Assembly (NCBI GenBank): GCA_963806015.1 | Contig: CAWDWM010000012.1 | Coordinates: forward strand, 310,001-374,000 | Source: JAOPZW01 sp963806015 | GTDB lineage: Bacteria > Actinomycetota > Thermoleophilia > Solirubrobacterales > Solirubrobacteraceae | DNA length: 64,000 nt | Direction of reading: 5' to 3' | The notes under the pieces: model-generated | What the model saw: the letters and a program-made list of their open reading frames with translations, nothing else | Databases searched by the model: none | Told to the model about the DNA's origin: nothing | Made by a program: the position numbers and the translations under genes | Shown: in pieces, positions 8,270 through 16,705 of the stretch | Layout: every line of letters begins with the position of its first letter | How positions within the stretch are numbered: the first letter of the stretch is position 1

Positions 8270-11200
8270 CGCTCGGCCGCCGGGCAGGCGATCCGGTAGT
8301 CGCAGATCGAGCAGGCCGCGTAGGAGGGCGTCGGCTCGAAGCCCTGCGCGAGGATGCCGTCGGCGACCTCGAAGACGGTCTCGGTGATCCAGTCGCGGTC
8401 GACCTCCTCGACCGGCAGCGGCACCTTCGCGTCGTCGAGCACGTAGAGGTAGGACTGGCGCGAGGACGGAAGGCCCCACGCCTCGCGCGCGCCGACGGCG
8501 TAGAGCGACAGCTGGACGTCCTCGCGCAGCTGGGCGGCGCTGCGCGGGCGCCCGGTCTTGTAGTCGATGAGCTCGTAGTCGCCGTCGGGCAGCCGATCGA
8601 CGCGGTCCACGCGCCCGCGCAGGGTGTGGGCGCCCAGGCGGAAGCTGAACGCCTTCTCGAACCACATCGGCTCGCCATCCTCCTCGCGGAAGCGCTCGTG
8701 GTAGCGGCGCAGGGCGCCGTCGGCCTTGGCGTGCAGCTGGCGCTCCTGGTCGGAGGCGCCGAACCCGCCGCGCCGCCAGCCGACCGCCAGCAGCCCGAGC
8801 ATCTCGTCGACCGTCCGTCCGCCGCTCTGGTGATAGCGCTCGAGCACCTGGTGGACGAGGATGCCGAAGCGCTGGTTGAGCGTCGGCTCGCTGGGGATCC
8901 GGAACACGCGGGCGAACTTGTACTTCAGCGGGCACGTGCGGTACGCCTCGATGTCCGAGGCGCTGAGCAGCAGCCCGTCGCCGCGGGTGGGCAGGAAGGG
9001 CTCCAGCGAGGGCTCCTCGCGGGCGGCGATGGCGGCCGCGCGGCCCCGCGCGTCGCGCTCGGCGCCGAGCAGCATCTCGTCGAGCGAGCTGGTCTGCAGG
9101 ATCTCGCGCTGCTGGGCGGTGGCCGCGCCGAGCAGCGCGGTGTTGATCCCCAGCAGCGCATCGGCCACCGACTGCCCCTCGGGGCGGTCGATGAGCGCCG
9201 CGACCTTGACCAGCTCCAGGTAGCGCACGGCACCGTGGGCCACGTCGAGGTCGGTGTCCAGGCGCAGCTCGCCCAGCCGCCCGCCGGTGCGCGGGATCGA
9301 GAGCAGCAGCTCGTCGCGCAGCGCGGTGAAGGTGGCGTGCAGCGTCTCGTCGGGGCCGAAGAGCTCCTCGGCGCGCTGCTCCCACGGTGCGTCCAGCGCG
9401 GCCCGGGCCTCCTCCAGGAAGGGCGAGGGGTGCTGCAGCGCGCCGCCGGTCGCGCGCTCGGCGTAGCCGAGGACGAGCCCTTCGCGCGCACGCGTCATCG
9501 CCACGTAGGCCAGCCGGCGCATGTCGGCGACGTGCTCGGCGCGCGTGTCGGCCGCGAGCTCCTCGTGCAGCAGCGCGTCGGGAATCGGCTCGGCCAGGCG
9601 CCGGCGCGCGCCGGGCATGCGCGCGGACTGCAGGCCGAGCACGAAGACGTGGCGGAACTCGCGCCCCTGAGCGGCGTGCATCGCCATGACGCAGACGGCG
9701 CCGTGGCGCCCCTCGCCGGCGCCCTCCTCGTCGTCGTGCAGTCCGGCCTCGGCCACCGCTGCCACGTAGCGGGCGAAGTCGCGCCCGGTGGCCTGCGGCG
9801 CGCGGCGCACGTAGGCGGTGGCCAGATCGCCCAGGCGCGCGAGCGAGACCAGCCGCTCGACGACGTCGGCCTGCGCGGCGAAGAGCTGCTGGCGGCGCAG
9901 CCCGAGGCGGTCGATGAGGCGGTGCACGAAGAGGTCGGGACGCGCGGTGTCCAGCGCGCCCGCGGCCGAGCGATGGAGCTTGAGGAAGCCGAGGATCCGC
10001 TCGCGCGCCTCGGGCGGCAGCTGCGGCGACTCCGTCGCGGCGACCAGCGCGCCGACCATGTCGAGCTTGCGCCGGCGCGCGATCTGCACGCTGCGCGCGA
10101 TGTCGATCGAGCGCAGCTCGATCGGCGGGCGGGCCAGGGCGCGCACGACGGCGCCCGCATCGCCGGGATCGACGAGCAGCCGCAGCCAGGCCAGCACGTC
10201 CTTGACCTCGGCGCGCTGGAAGAAGGCGGTCGCGCCGGCCAGGCCGTAGGGCACCGCGCGCTCCTCCAGCGCGACGGCGATGGCCTGGCCCTCGTTGCGC
10301 ACCGAGCGCACGAGCACCGCGATCTCGTCGGGCGCCACGCCCGAGCGCACCAGGCGCTCGATCTCGGCGGCCGCGCCCTGGGCCTGCGCGCGCTCGTTGG
10401 CACAGCACCAGAAGCGCACGCTGCCGCCGGGCGGGGCGTCGGCGACCTTCTCGATGCGCCCTTCGATCGGGGCCACCACGGCCTGCGCCGCCGTCAGCAC
10501 GGCGCTCGGCGCGCGCAGTGATCGCTCCAGGCGCACGCTGCGCGCGCCGGGGAGCGCGTCGGCCAGGTCGCGCAGGTTGCGGGGCGCCGCGCCGCGCCCG
10601 CGGCGCACCGCGCAGTCGTCGTCGCCCGCTGCGGTCAGGCCGCCGTGCTCGCTGCCCAGCGCCACGACCAGGCGCATGCCCGCGAGCTCGAGGTCCTGGG
10701 CGTCGTCGACGAGCACGTGGCGCCAGCGCGCGCAGACGCGCGCGCGGACGTGGGGCTTGTCGTGCAGGAGGGCGACGGCGCGCAGCAGGAGGTCGCCGAA
10801 GTCCAGCGCGCCCTGCTCGCGCAGCATCCGGTCGTGGGTCCCGTAGACGTGCGCGAACTCGCGCTCGCGCTCGGCGCGCTGATCGCCCGCGGGCAGGGCG
10901 GCCGCCCAGCGCGCGACCTCGTCGGCGCTGACCATCGCCTCCTTGAGGCGGTCGATGCGGGCGATGACCGAAGCCAGCAGCGTCGCCGGGTTGCCCTGGA
11001 AGTCGTGGACCTGGAGCGTCAGCTCGTCGACGCGCTCGAGCAGCATCGCCAGCCGGTCGGCGGGAGCGACGGGCACCACGAAGGGATCGAGCCCGGCCTC
11101 GAGCGCCTCGTCGCGCAGCAGGCGCGCGGCGAAACCGTGGACCGTATGGACGGCGAGCTCCTCGAAGCCGCGCTCCAGCTCGTCCTCCACCCCCGTGCGC

Positions 11201-11403
11201 AGCGCGTCGGCGGCGGCCTCGGAGGCCGTGAGGGCGAGGACCTGCTCGGGCGCGAGCCCGCCGGCCGAGGCGAGCCACGCGTGGCGTGCCAGCAACGCGC
11301 GCGTCTTGCCGGTGCCCGCGGCGCCCACGACGACCAGCGGACCCCCACGGTGCGCGGCGATCTCGCGCTGCGCGGGGGTGAGGCCGTCGAGCGGATCGGG
11401 CAC
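8266..11403 (-). CDS. AddB/AdnA-like UvrD-family protein with C-terminal PD-(D/E)XK nuclease and Fe-S cysteines
   Basis: A 1045-residue protein. The N-terminus is a UvrD/SF1A core with intact Walker A (GAAGTGKT, 27-34). Motif II reads VDDAQD (D233-D234) instead of DE-Q-D, and motif III reads GDDDCAVRRGRG where GDxxQSIY is usual. The C-terminus carries a RecB-type nuclease motif ELIDYKTG (D947, K949). Cysteines in YRTCPLKY plus C1031, C1034 and C1040 match the 4Fe-4S clamp of AddB-type nucleases. The role is probably DNA end processing in recombination repair. The helicase motor may be weakened or structural. The start is GTG 11403, with a TATCCT -10-like box 6 nt upstream, suggesting a leaderless transcript. 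Confidence 0.85.
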   Translation of the reverse strand: MPDPLDGLTPAQREIAAHRGGPLVVVGAAGTGKTRALLARHAWLASAGGLAPEQVLALTASEAAADALRTGVEDELERGFEELAVHTVHGFAARLLRDEALEAGLDPFVVPVAPADRLAMLLERVDELTLQVHDFQGNPATLLASVIARIDRLKEAMVSADEVARWAAALPAGDQRAEREREFAHVYGTHDRMLREQGALDFGDLLLRAVALLHDKPHVRARVCARWRHVLVDDAQDLELAGMRLVVALGSEHGGLTAAGDDDCAVRRGRGAAPRNLRDLADALPGARSVRLERSLRAPSAVLTAAQAVVAPIEGRIEKVADAPPGGSVRFWCCANERAQAQGAAAEIERLVRSGVAPDEIAVLVRSVRNEGQAIAVALEERAVPYGLAGATAFFQRAEVKDVLAWLRLLVDPGDAGAVVRALARPPIELRSIDIARSVQIARRRKLDMVGALVAATESPQLPPEARERILGFLKLHRSAAGALDTARPDLFVHRLIDRLGLRRQQLFAAQADVVERLVSLARLGDLATAYVRRAPQATGRDFARYVAAVAEAGLHDDEEGAGEGRHGAVCVMAMHAAQGREFRHVFVLGLQSARMPGARRRLAEPIPDALLHEELAADTRAEHVADMRRLAYVAMTRAREGLVLGYAERATGGALQHPSPFLEEARAALDAPWEQRAEELFGPDETLHATFTALRDELLLSIPRTGGRLGELRLDTDLDVAHGAVRYLELVKVAALIDRPEGQSVADALLGINTALLGAATAQQREILQTSSLDEMLLGAERDARGRAAAIAAREEPSLEPFLPTRGDGLLLSASDIEAYRTCPLKYKFARVFRIPSEPTLNQRFGILVHQVLERYHQSGGRTVDEMLGLLAVGWRRGGFGASDQERQLHAKADGALRRYHERFREEDGEPMWFEKAFSFRLGAHTLRGRVDRVDRLPDGDYELIDYKTGRPRSAAQLREDVQLSLYAVGAREAWGLPSSRQSYLYVLDDAKVPLPVEEVDRDWITETVFEVADGILAQGFEPTPSYAACSICDYRIACPAAER

Positions 11404-11439
11404 GCCCCTAGGATATGGACGGGCCCGATCCCGCTCGCC

Positions 11440-11715
11440 TCAGCTCGCCGTGACGACCTCCGCGCCGCGCTCCTCGGGCGGCCCGACCAAGCCGCCGTCG
11501 ATCGGCATCAGCGGGAGGAGCGTGTCCTGGACGAAGCGATCGCAGACCTCCTTGGACTCATATGTCGCGGCGATGAGGAACCCGCCGTCCGTCGGCCCTG
11601 CGGCGTGGAACGACTCGGGCAGCGTGCCGCCCGCGGCGTCGGTCGCGGCCGCAACGGTCGCGCGATACTCCGCCTCGGTGCCGCCCGGCCAGAAGTGCGT
11701 CAGCAGATAGGCCAT
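11440..11715 (-). CDS. Small dimeric alpha/beta-barrel-like protein
   Basis: A 91-residue protein starting at ATG 11715 (MAYLLTHFWPGGTEAEYRAT). The length, the N-terminal aromatic strand and the pattern of a helix after TEAEY resemble ABM/dimeric alpha-beta barrel proteins of unknown function. Residues GFLIAATYESKEVCDRFV fit the second half of such a ferredoxin-like fold. It is divergent from the inositol-monophosphatase-like gene and lies upstream of the AddB-like gene on the same strand. Function unknown. Confidence 0.65.
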   Translation of the reverse strand: MAYLLTHFWPGGTEAEYRATVAAATDAAGGTLPESFHAAGPTDGGFLIAATYESKEVCDRFVQDTLLPLMPIDGGLVGPPEERGAEVVTAS

Positions 11716-11803
11716 CTTGGGCCCTTTCGGTGAGTGAGCCGGACCGACCGGCCGACCGTAGTCGATCCCGCGCACTGTGGGACGGCGCGGGCGGCACCCT
11801 CCC

Positions 11804-11809
11804 TAGTAT
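11804..11809 (+). promoter_or_regulatory. -10 box of a probable leaderless transcript
   Basis: TAGTAT at 11804-11809 ends 7 nt before ATG 11817. This spacing fits a transcript that begins at that ATG, and it decides the start of the following gene in favour of 11817 over ATG 11808, which overlaps the -10 box. Confidence 0.5.
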
Positions 11810-11816
11810 GAGTCGC

Positions 11817-12677
11817 ATGGCCACCGCCCCCGATGCGCGCGGGGAGTTGCTCTCCTTCGATTGGCTCGGCGCCTGCCAGCGTGCCGTGGAGGGTCTGCGG
11901 GAGGTTCTCGCCGAGAACCCCACCAGCAAGGAGCGCGTGATCGAGACCGGCGAGACGGGCGGGGGCGGCGACCAGACGCTGGTCATCGACGCCGCCGCCG
12001 AGGACGCTGTCTTCGGCGAGCTCGACCGCCTCCACGCCGCGGGCGCGCGCTTCACGGCGATCTCCGAGGAGCGCGGCTACGTCGACTTCGGCTCGCCGGA
12101 CGCGCTGGTCGTCATCGATCCCATCGACGGCTCGATGAACGCCAAGCGCGGGCTCACCCACCACGCGCTGTCGATCGCGGTGGCCGACGGCCCGACCATG
12201 GCCGACGTGGTCTTCGGCTACGTCTACGACCTCGGACCCGGCGAGGAGTGGTGCGCGACGCGCGGTCGCGGGGCGCTGCTCAACGGCGTGCCGCTGCCGA
12301 CGCCGCCGCCCGAGCGCCGCAAGCGCGACGGGCGCCTGGAGCTCGTGGCCATCGAGTCGGCCGACCCGCGCTGGCTGGCCGCCTCGAGCGACGCGCTCGT
12401 GCGCGTGACCGGCCGGCTGCGCGCCATCGGCTCGATCGCCGTGTCGATGTGCCAGGTCGCCGAGACCCGGGTGGACGGCATGGCCACGCTGTGGAAGTGC
12501 CGCGCGGTCGACGCCGCCGCCGCGCAGCTCGTCGTGCGCGAGAGCGGCGGCCTCGTGGCCTTCACCGCGATGGACGATCCGCTCGGCGCACCCCTCGATC
12601 TCGAGCCGCGTTCGCCCGTCGTGGCCGCCCGCACCGACCGCGCGCTGGCCGAGCTGGCCACGCTCCCCGCCGCCTGA
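11817..12677 (+). CDS. Inositol monophosphatase/FBPase family phosphatase
   Basis: A 286-residue member of the Li+-sensitive, Mg2+-dependent phosphatase family. Metal-site motifs are visible: an EE pair in ISEERGYVDFG and DPIDGSMNAKRG, the variant of the usual DPIDGTxNF; a later WKCRAVDAAAA stands where WDxAA is usual. The likely substrate is a phosphorylated polyol or nucleotide (inositol-1-P, FBP or PAP); the variant motifs prevent a firm choice. The start follows the leaderless -10 argument. The stop overlaps the next start (TGATG). Confidence 0.82.
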   Translation: MATAPDARGELLSFDWLGACQRAVEGLREVLAENPTSKERVIETGETGGGGDQTLVIDAAAEDAVFGELDRLHAAGARFTAISEERGYVDFGSPDALVVIDPIDGSMNAKRGLTHHALSIAVADGPTMADVVFGYVYDLGPGEEWCATRGRGALLNGVPLPTPPPERRKRDGRLELVAIESADPRWLAASSDALVRVTGRLRAIGSIAVSMCQVAETRVDGMATLWKCRAVDAAAAQLVVRESGGLVAFTAMDDPLGAPLDLEPRSPVVAARTDRALAELATLPAA

Positions 12678-13714
12678 TGGTCGACTGGCGCCTGGCCGAG
12701 AGGGTCGCGGAGGCTGTCGCCGGCGGTGACGGCGCCGGCCCACCGCTCGCCGGCGGCGCGGACCTCGACGCGATGGCGGCGCGCGCCTGCGAGCACGTCA
12801 GCGCGTACGCGCGCATGCAGCCTTCGGTGCCGCCGCCTGCGCTGGAGGCCGTCGGGCGCAAGGAATGGGCGCGGGCGAACCTCGAGACGATGGGCGGCAC
12901 GCTCGAGCCCCTGCTCGAGCGCCTGGGCAGCGGCCCGCTGCAGTCCGCCGGGGGCGCGCTCATCGGCGTCGAAGCCGGCGGGATCGTCGGCTTCATGGGC
13001 CGCAACGTCCTCGGTCAGTACGAGCTGGCGCTGCTCGATCCCGAGCGCCCGCCGCGCCTGCTGCTGGTGGCGCCCAACCTGCGTGAGGCCGCGCGCACCT
13101 TCGCGGCCGACGAGGCCGAGCTGCTCGAGTGGGTGGTGTTCCACGAGATCACCCATGCGGTCCAGTTCACCGGGGTCCCGTGGCTGCGCGAGCACCTGGC
13201 CGCGATGCTGCGCGAGCTGCTGTCCTCGGTCAAGGTCGAGATCGAGCCGGCCGCGCTCCTGCGCCTGCCCAAGCTGCAGGACGTGCGCGCCGCGTGGGAG
13301 GCGGTGCGCGAGGGCGGCCTCGTGCACGCCGTCGCGGGGCCCGAGCGCAAGGAGATCATCGATCGCCTGCAGGCCACGATGGCCCTCATCGAGGGTCACG
13401 CCGAGCACGTGATGGACGAGGCGGGCGCGGCGGTGCTGCCGTCGCTGCCCAAGCTCCGCGAATCGCTCGAGCGTCGCCGCCGCGAGAAGCCCCCGCTGGT
13501 CAAGCTGCTGGAGCGCCTGCTCGGCCTGGACCTGAAGATGCGCCAGTACGTCGTCGGCAAGCGCTTCTGCGACGCGGTCGTGCGCGACTGGGGCATCGAG
13601 GGGCTCAACCGCGCCTGGAGCGCGCCCGACCAGCTTCCCACGCTGGCCGAGCTCGACGATCCGGCTGCCTGGGTGCGGCGAACACAAGTTCGATCCGTAA
13701 CTCCGGGCTCCTAG
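12677..13714 (+). CDS. Zinc-dependent metalloprotease-like protein (F420 biosynthesis-associated family)
   Basis: A 345-residue protein with the zincin motif HEITHAVQF (H-E-x-x-H) near residue 155 and a downstream glutamate in LIEGHAEHVMDEAG that can be the third ligand. The layout matches actinobacterial proteins annotated as zinc-dependent metalloproteases or coenzyme F420 biosynthesis-associated proteins. It has no signal peptide, so it is probably cytoplasmic. It is translationally coupled to the phosphatase gene by a 1-bp overlap. The first LexA-like box lies in its last codons. Confidence 0.8.
   Translation: MVDWRLAERVAEAVAGGDGAGPPLAGGADLDAMAARACEHVSAYARMQPSVPPPALEAVGRKEWARANLETMGGTLEPLLERLGSGPLQSAGGALIGVEAGGIVGFMGRNVLGQYELALLDPERPPRLLLVAPNLREAARTFAADEAELLEWVVFHEITHAVQFTGVPWLREHLAAMLRELLSSVKVEIEPAALLRLPKLQDVRAAWEAVREGGLVHAVAGPERKEIIDRLQATMALIEGHAEHVMDEAGAAVLPSLPKLRESLERRRREKPPLVKLLERLLGLDLKMRQYVVGKRFCDAVVRDWGIEGLNRAWSAPDQLPTLAELDDPAAWVRRTQVRSVTPGS
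13679..13692. promoter_or_regulatory. LexA-like SOS box 1
   Basis: CGAACACAAGTTCG is a perfect match to the Gram-positive/actinobacterial SOS consensus CGAAC-N4-GTTCG. It lies inside the 3' end of the metalloprotease gene, 43 bp (about four helical turns) centre to centre from box 2. Confidence 0.6.
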
Positions 13715-13717
13715 GGG

Positions 13718-13746
13718 TTTACAAACATGTGTTCGCAGGGTATAGT
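13718..13746 (+). promoter_or_regulatory. Sigma-70-type promoter for the histone-H1-like gene
   Basis: TTTACA (13718-13723) and TATAGT (13741-13746) are separated by exactly 17 bp, a strong housekeeping promoter. The second LexA-like box lies between the two hexamers, so a bound repressor would block RNA polymerase. Confidence 0.75.
13722..13735. promoter_or_regulatory. LexA-like SOS box 2 (one mismatch)
   Basis: CAAACATGTGTTCG matches CGAAC-N4-GTTCG with one change and sits inside the promoter spacer of the downstream gene. Together with box 1 it suggests SOS or related repressor control. Confidence 0.55.
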
Positions 13747-13791
13747 TCTGTTGAACGAGATTAGAACTAACTTCCTTAGAAGAGGATGATC

Positions 13792-14397
13792 ATGGCCGAG
13801 CAGACCAACACCGCCACCACCAAGCGCACCGCCAACGCGACCAAGCGCTCCACCACCGCCAAGAAGGCCGCTGCTACTCGTAGCCGCAATCAGGCCGCTG
13901 CTGCGCGCAAGCGCTCGACGGCCGCCCGCAAGGCTGCGGAGACCCGCCGTGAGCTGGCCAAGACGCCGGTCGATGTCGCTCAGGAGTACGCCGAGCGCGC
14001 CGTCCTGGTTCCGGTCGGCGCCCTCCTCGTCGCCCGCGACAACGTCGTGGCCACCGTCGAGGGTCTGCGCGAGAGCGTGACCTCCCGCGAGAAGGCCGAG
14101 AAGGAACTGGCCGCCACGCGCAAGCGCCTGCAGGCCGACATCAAGCGCTACGAGCGCCGTGGCCGGACCGAGCGCAACCGCGTCGAGCGCCAGGTCAAGA
14201 AGGCCCGCACGCGCGTCGAGCGCGTGCTGCGCCAGCGTCGCACCCGCGTCGAGCGTGAGATCCGCTCGACCCGCAAGGACGTCGGCGCTCAGGCCGACCT
14301 GCTGGGCGCGCGCGTCGAGAACATCGTGCAGACGGGCATCACCCGCGGCACGAAGGTTGCGACCAAGGTCCAGGAGCGCGTCTCCAGCGTCGCGTAG
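13792..14397 (+). CDS. Lys/Arg/Ala-rich histone H1-like protein
   Basis: A 201-residue, very basic protein. Residues 1-55 are a low-complexity Ala/Lys/Thr/Arg tail (KRSTTAKKAAATRSRNQAAA) like histone-H1/HU tails. Residues about 65-95 are more hydrophobic (VLVPVGALLVARDNVVATV). Residues 95-190 are a strongly charged helical or coiled-coil region with VER/RTRVER repeats. It probably binds DNA or polymeric anions; a phasin-like role is an alternative because of the middle segment. GAGG at 13782-13785 spaces well to ATG 13792, so the upstream ATG 13786 is rejected. The promoter carries a LexA-like box, and a terminator follows. Confidence 0.7.
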   Translation: MAEQTNTATTKRTANATKRSTTAKKAAATRSRNQAAAARKRSTAARKAAETRRELAKTPVDVAQEYAERAVLVPVGALLVARDNVVATVEGLRESVTSREKAEKELAATRKRLQADIKRYERRGRTERNRVERQVKKARTRVERVLRQRRTRVEREIRSTRKDVGAQADLLGARVENIVQTGITRGTKVATKVQERVSSVA

Positions 14398-14498
14398 CCC
14401 GACTTCCCCTCGCCGGGCGCTTGGAGAGGGCGCCCGCGCGAGGTCAGGCTGCCGGTCACATACCTCGCCGGCAGAGCAGTTCTCTCCTCCCCCTGAAG

Positions 14499-14525
14499 CG
14501 GCCCGCCATCGTGCGGGCCGTTTCT
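14499..14525 (+). terminator. Intrinsic terminator
   Basis: CGGCCCGC (14499-14506) pairs with GCGGGCCG (14513-14520), followed by TTTCT. It separates the H1-like gene from mrp. Confidence 0.75.
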
Positions 14526-14555
14526 GCGTCCGAGCGACCCACGCCCTCTGCTTGA

Positions 14556-15704
14556 ATGGACCCCATGCCTTCCCGCGACGAGATCCTCAAGGCCCTCGAG
14601 GCCGTCATCGATCCCGAGCTGCGCCGTTCGATCGTCGAGCTCGAGATGGTGCGCTCGATCGACGCGGCGGACGGGCTCGTGCGGGTCACCGTCTCGCTCA
14701 CGACGCCCGGATGCCCGATCCGCAGCCACTTCGAGACCGCCGTGCGCACGGCGGTCGGCGCGCTGCCGGGCGTGGAGCGCGTCGAGGTCGCCTTCGACGT
14801 CCTCTCCGATCAGGAGAAGGCCGGCCTGCAGAAGAAGCTCGGCCGCCCCGGCGGCCTGCCGGAGGGCGCGCTGGCGCAGGTCTCCAACGTGGTCTGCATC
14901 GGCTCGGGCAAGGGCGGCGTCGGCAAGTCGACGATCACCGCCAACCTGGCGGCCGCCCTGACCGCCGACGGCAAGCGCGTGGGCGTCCTGGACGCCGACG
15001 TGTGGGGCTACTCGATCCCGCGCATGTTCGGCGTCTCGGGCCGCCCGCCCGTCTCGCCGCAGCGCAAGATCATGCCCCTGGACGGCCACGGCGTGAAGGT
15101 CATGTCGATCGGCTTCTTCGTCGAGGAGGACAGCGCCGTGGTGTGGCGCGGGCCGATGCTGCACAAGGCCCTCACGCAGTTCCTCGAGGACGTCGAGTGG
15201 GGCGAGCTGGACTTCCTGCTCGTCGACCTGCCGCCGGGCACCGGCGACGTCTCGATGACCCTCGCCCAGCTGCTGCCGCAGGCCAAGTTCCTCATCGTCA
15301 CCACGCCGCAGCCCGTGGCCCAGAGGGTCGCCCGCCGGTCGGCCGAGATGGCGCACAAGGTCGACCTGGAGATCGGCGGCGTCATCGAGAACATGGCCGG
15401 CTTCGTCACCCCAAGCGGCGAGCGCTTCGCGCTCTTCGGCGAGGGCGGCGGTCAGGCGCTGGCCGACGAGCTCGACGTGCCGCTGCTCGCCAGCGTGCCC
15501 CTCACGATGCCGCTGCGCGAGCAGTCGGACGCCGGCGAGCCGCTCGTCTTCACCGATCCCGACGACCCGGCGTCACAGGCCATGCGCCACGCCGCGCGCG
15601 GCCTGATGGCGATGTTCCCGGTCGAGCTGCCGATCCTGCAGGTCGTGGCGCCCGCCGCGCCGGCGGCGGCGCCGACGGGCATGTCGCTGCCGATGGCGGG
15701 CTGA
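14556..15704 (+). CDS. mrp: Mrp/ApbC family P-loop ATPase (Fe-S cluster carrier)
   Basis: A 382-residue protein with an N-terminal MIP18/DUF59 domain (about 5-80; TPGCPIRSHFE) and a C-terminal MinD-like ATPase. The deviant Walker A GKGGVGKST lies near residue 115, followed by DADVWGYSIPRMFG and the switch DLPPGTGD. Family members load or carry Fe-S clusters. The C-terminal CxxC common in proteobacterial homologues is absent here (ENMAGFVTPSGERF), as I recall for mycobacterial Mrp. ATG 14565 is an in-frame alternative start. It is convergent with the ferredoxin gene only 10 bp away. Confidence 0.88.
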   Translation: MDPMPSRDEILKALEAVIDPELRRSIVELEMVRSIDAADGLVRVTVSLTTPGCPIRSHFETAVRTAVGALPGVERVEVAFDVLSDQEKAGLQKKLGRPGGLPEGALAQVSNVVCIGSGKGGVGKSTITANLAAALTADGKRVGVLDADVWGYSIPRMFGVSGRPPVSPQRKIMPLDGHGVKVMSIGFFVEEDSAVVWRGPMLHKALTQFLEDVEWGELDFLLVDLPPGTGDVSMTLAQLLPQAKFLIVTTPQPVAQRVARRSAEMAHKVDLEIGGVIENMAGFVTPSGERFALFGEGGGQALADELDVPLLASVPLTMPLREQSDAGEPLVFTDPDDPASQAMRHAARGLMAMFPVELPILQVVAPAAPAAAPTGMSLPMAG

Positions 15705-15713
15705 GCTCGCCGT

Positions 15714-15977
15714 CTACGTGTTCGCGAAGTACTCCGAGTTGATCTGCGCGTAGCGCTGCCACTCGTCGGGCAGCTGGTCCTCGGCGAAGCAGGCGTCGAC
15801 CGGACAGGCCTCGACGCATGCGTCGCAGTCGATGCACTCCTCGGGGTCGATGTACAGCATCTCGACCTTGTCGTAATCGGGTTCGTCGGGGGTCGGGTGG
15901 ATGCAGTCCACCGGGCAGACCTCGACGCAGGAGTTGTCCTTGGTGCCGATGCACGGCTCGGCGATGACGTACGCCAT
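15714..15977 (-). CDS. 7Fe (3Fe-4S/4Fe-4S) ferredoxin
   Basis: An 87-residue ferredoxin. The first cluster region is C-x7-C-x3-C-P-x2-C (CIGTKDNSCVEVCPVDC), typical of a 3Fe-4S plus 4Fe-4S type. The second is CIDCDACVEACP. The C-terminal extension (AEDQLPDEWQRYAQINSEYF) is normal for actinobacterial FdxA-like proteins. It carries electrons for cytochrome P450, oxidoreductase or related partners. GAGGA upstream of ATG 15977 supports the start over the upstream MADHY. The neighbouring mrp and molybdopterin genes also have redox roles. Confidence 0.93.
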   Translation of the reverse strand: MAYVIAEPCIGTKDNSCVEVCPVDCIHPTPDEPDYDKVEMLYIDPEECIDCDACVEACPVDACFAEDQLPDEWQRYAQINSEYFANT

Positions 15978-16026
15978 GTACTTCCTCGGGTCGTGTTCGG
16001 AGGGCGAAGCATAATGATCGGCCATC

Positions 16027-16695
16027 GTGCCCATGACCTCGCGCCTCTGGGGAGAGCGGGGGCGCCGGCGGGCGCTGGCTCTCGGCATCGATCCCGCCCG
16101 CCTGCCGCCCGGCCAGTCCCCGACCAGGAAGTTCCCCGTCCTCACCGTCGGGCCCAATGCGGACGTCCCCCTGGATCGCTGGCTGTTGTCGATCCACGGC
16201 GAGGCCGACAACCCGTTCGTCCTGCGCTGGGAGGAGCTGATGGCGCTCGAGCAGGTCGAGGTGACCTGCGACATCCACTGCGTGACGCGGTGGTCGAAGT
16301 TCGACACGCGCTGGCGCGGGGTCCGGGTCCGAACGCTGCTCGAGCGCGCGGTGCCCCGGCCCGGCGCGACCCACGTGATGGTCCACAGCTACGGCGGCTA
16401 CACGACCAACGTCCCGCTCGAAGCGCTCCTCGACGACGACGTCCTCGTGGCCCACGGCTTCGACGACGGGCCGCTCGAGCCCGATCACGGCGGCCCGGCG
16501 CGGCTGCTGCTGCCCAGCCGCTACTTCTGGAAGTCGGCCAAGTTCATCTCCGCGCTGGAGCTCATGGCCGGCGACCGGCCGGGCTTCTGGGAGGACAACG
16601 GCTACCACAACGACGGCGACCCCTGGCGCGAGCAGCGCCACAGCGTCGATCCCCTCACGGCGCGCGGCCTGCGGCGCTCGGCGCGCGAGCGGTAG
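16027..16695 (+). CDS. Molybdopterin-dependent oxidoreductase, sulfite-oxidase-like catalytic domain
   Basis: A 222-residue stand-alone molybdopterin-binding domain of the SuoX/MsrP type. The conserved cysteine ligand is in VEVTCDIHCVTRWSKFD, with Arg/His contacts in RWSKFDTRWRG and GPARLLLPSRYFWKSAKF. It has no signal peptide or haem domain, so it is probably cytoplasmic and needs a separate electron partner; the divergent ferredoxin 50 bp away is a candidate. The substrate is unknown. GTG 16027 and ATG 16033 are both possible starts. The epimerase gene follows 11 bp later. Confidence 0.85.
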   Translation: MPMTSRLWGERGRRRALALGIDPARLPPGQSPTRKFPVLTVGPNADVPLDRWLLSIHGEADNPFVLRWEELMALEQVEVTCDIHCVTRWSKFDTRWRGVRVRTLLERAVPRPGATHVMVHSYGGYTTNVPLEALLDDDVLVAHGFDDGPLEPDHGGPARLLLPSRYFWKSAKFISALELMAGDRPGFWEDNGYHNDGDPWREQRHSVDPLTARGLRRSARER

Positions 16696-16705
16696 GGGCT
16701 GCCGC

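Noticed and set aside
7553..11278. 1241-codon minus-strand frame running through the helicase region
   Set aside because: Only its last 239 codons (the ABC ATPase) are real; the rest is the wrong frame of the AddB-like gene.
13786..13791. ATG 13786 as start of the H1-like gene
   Set aside because: It overlaps the Shine-Dalgarno GAGG; ATG 13792 has correct spacing.
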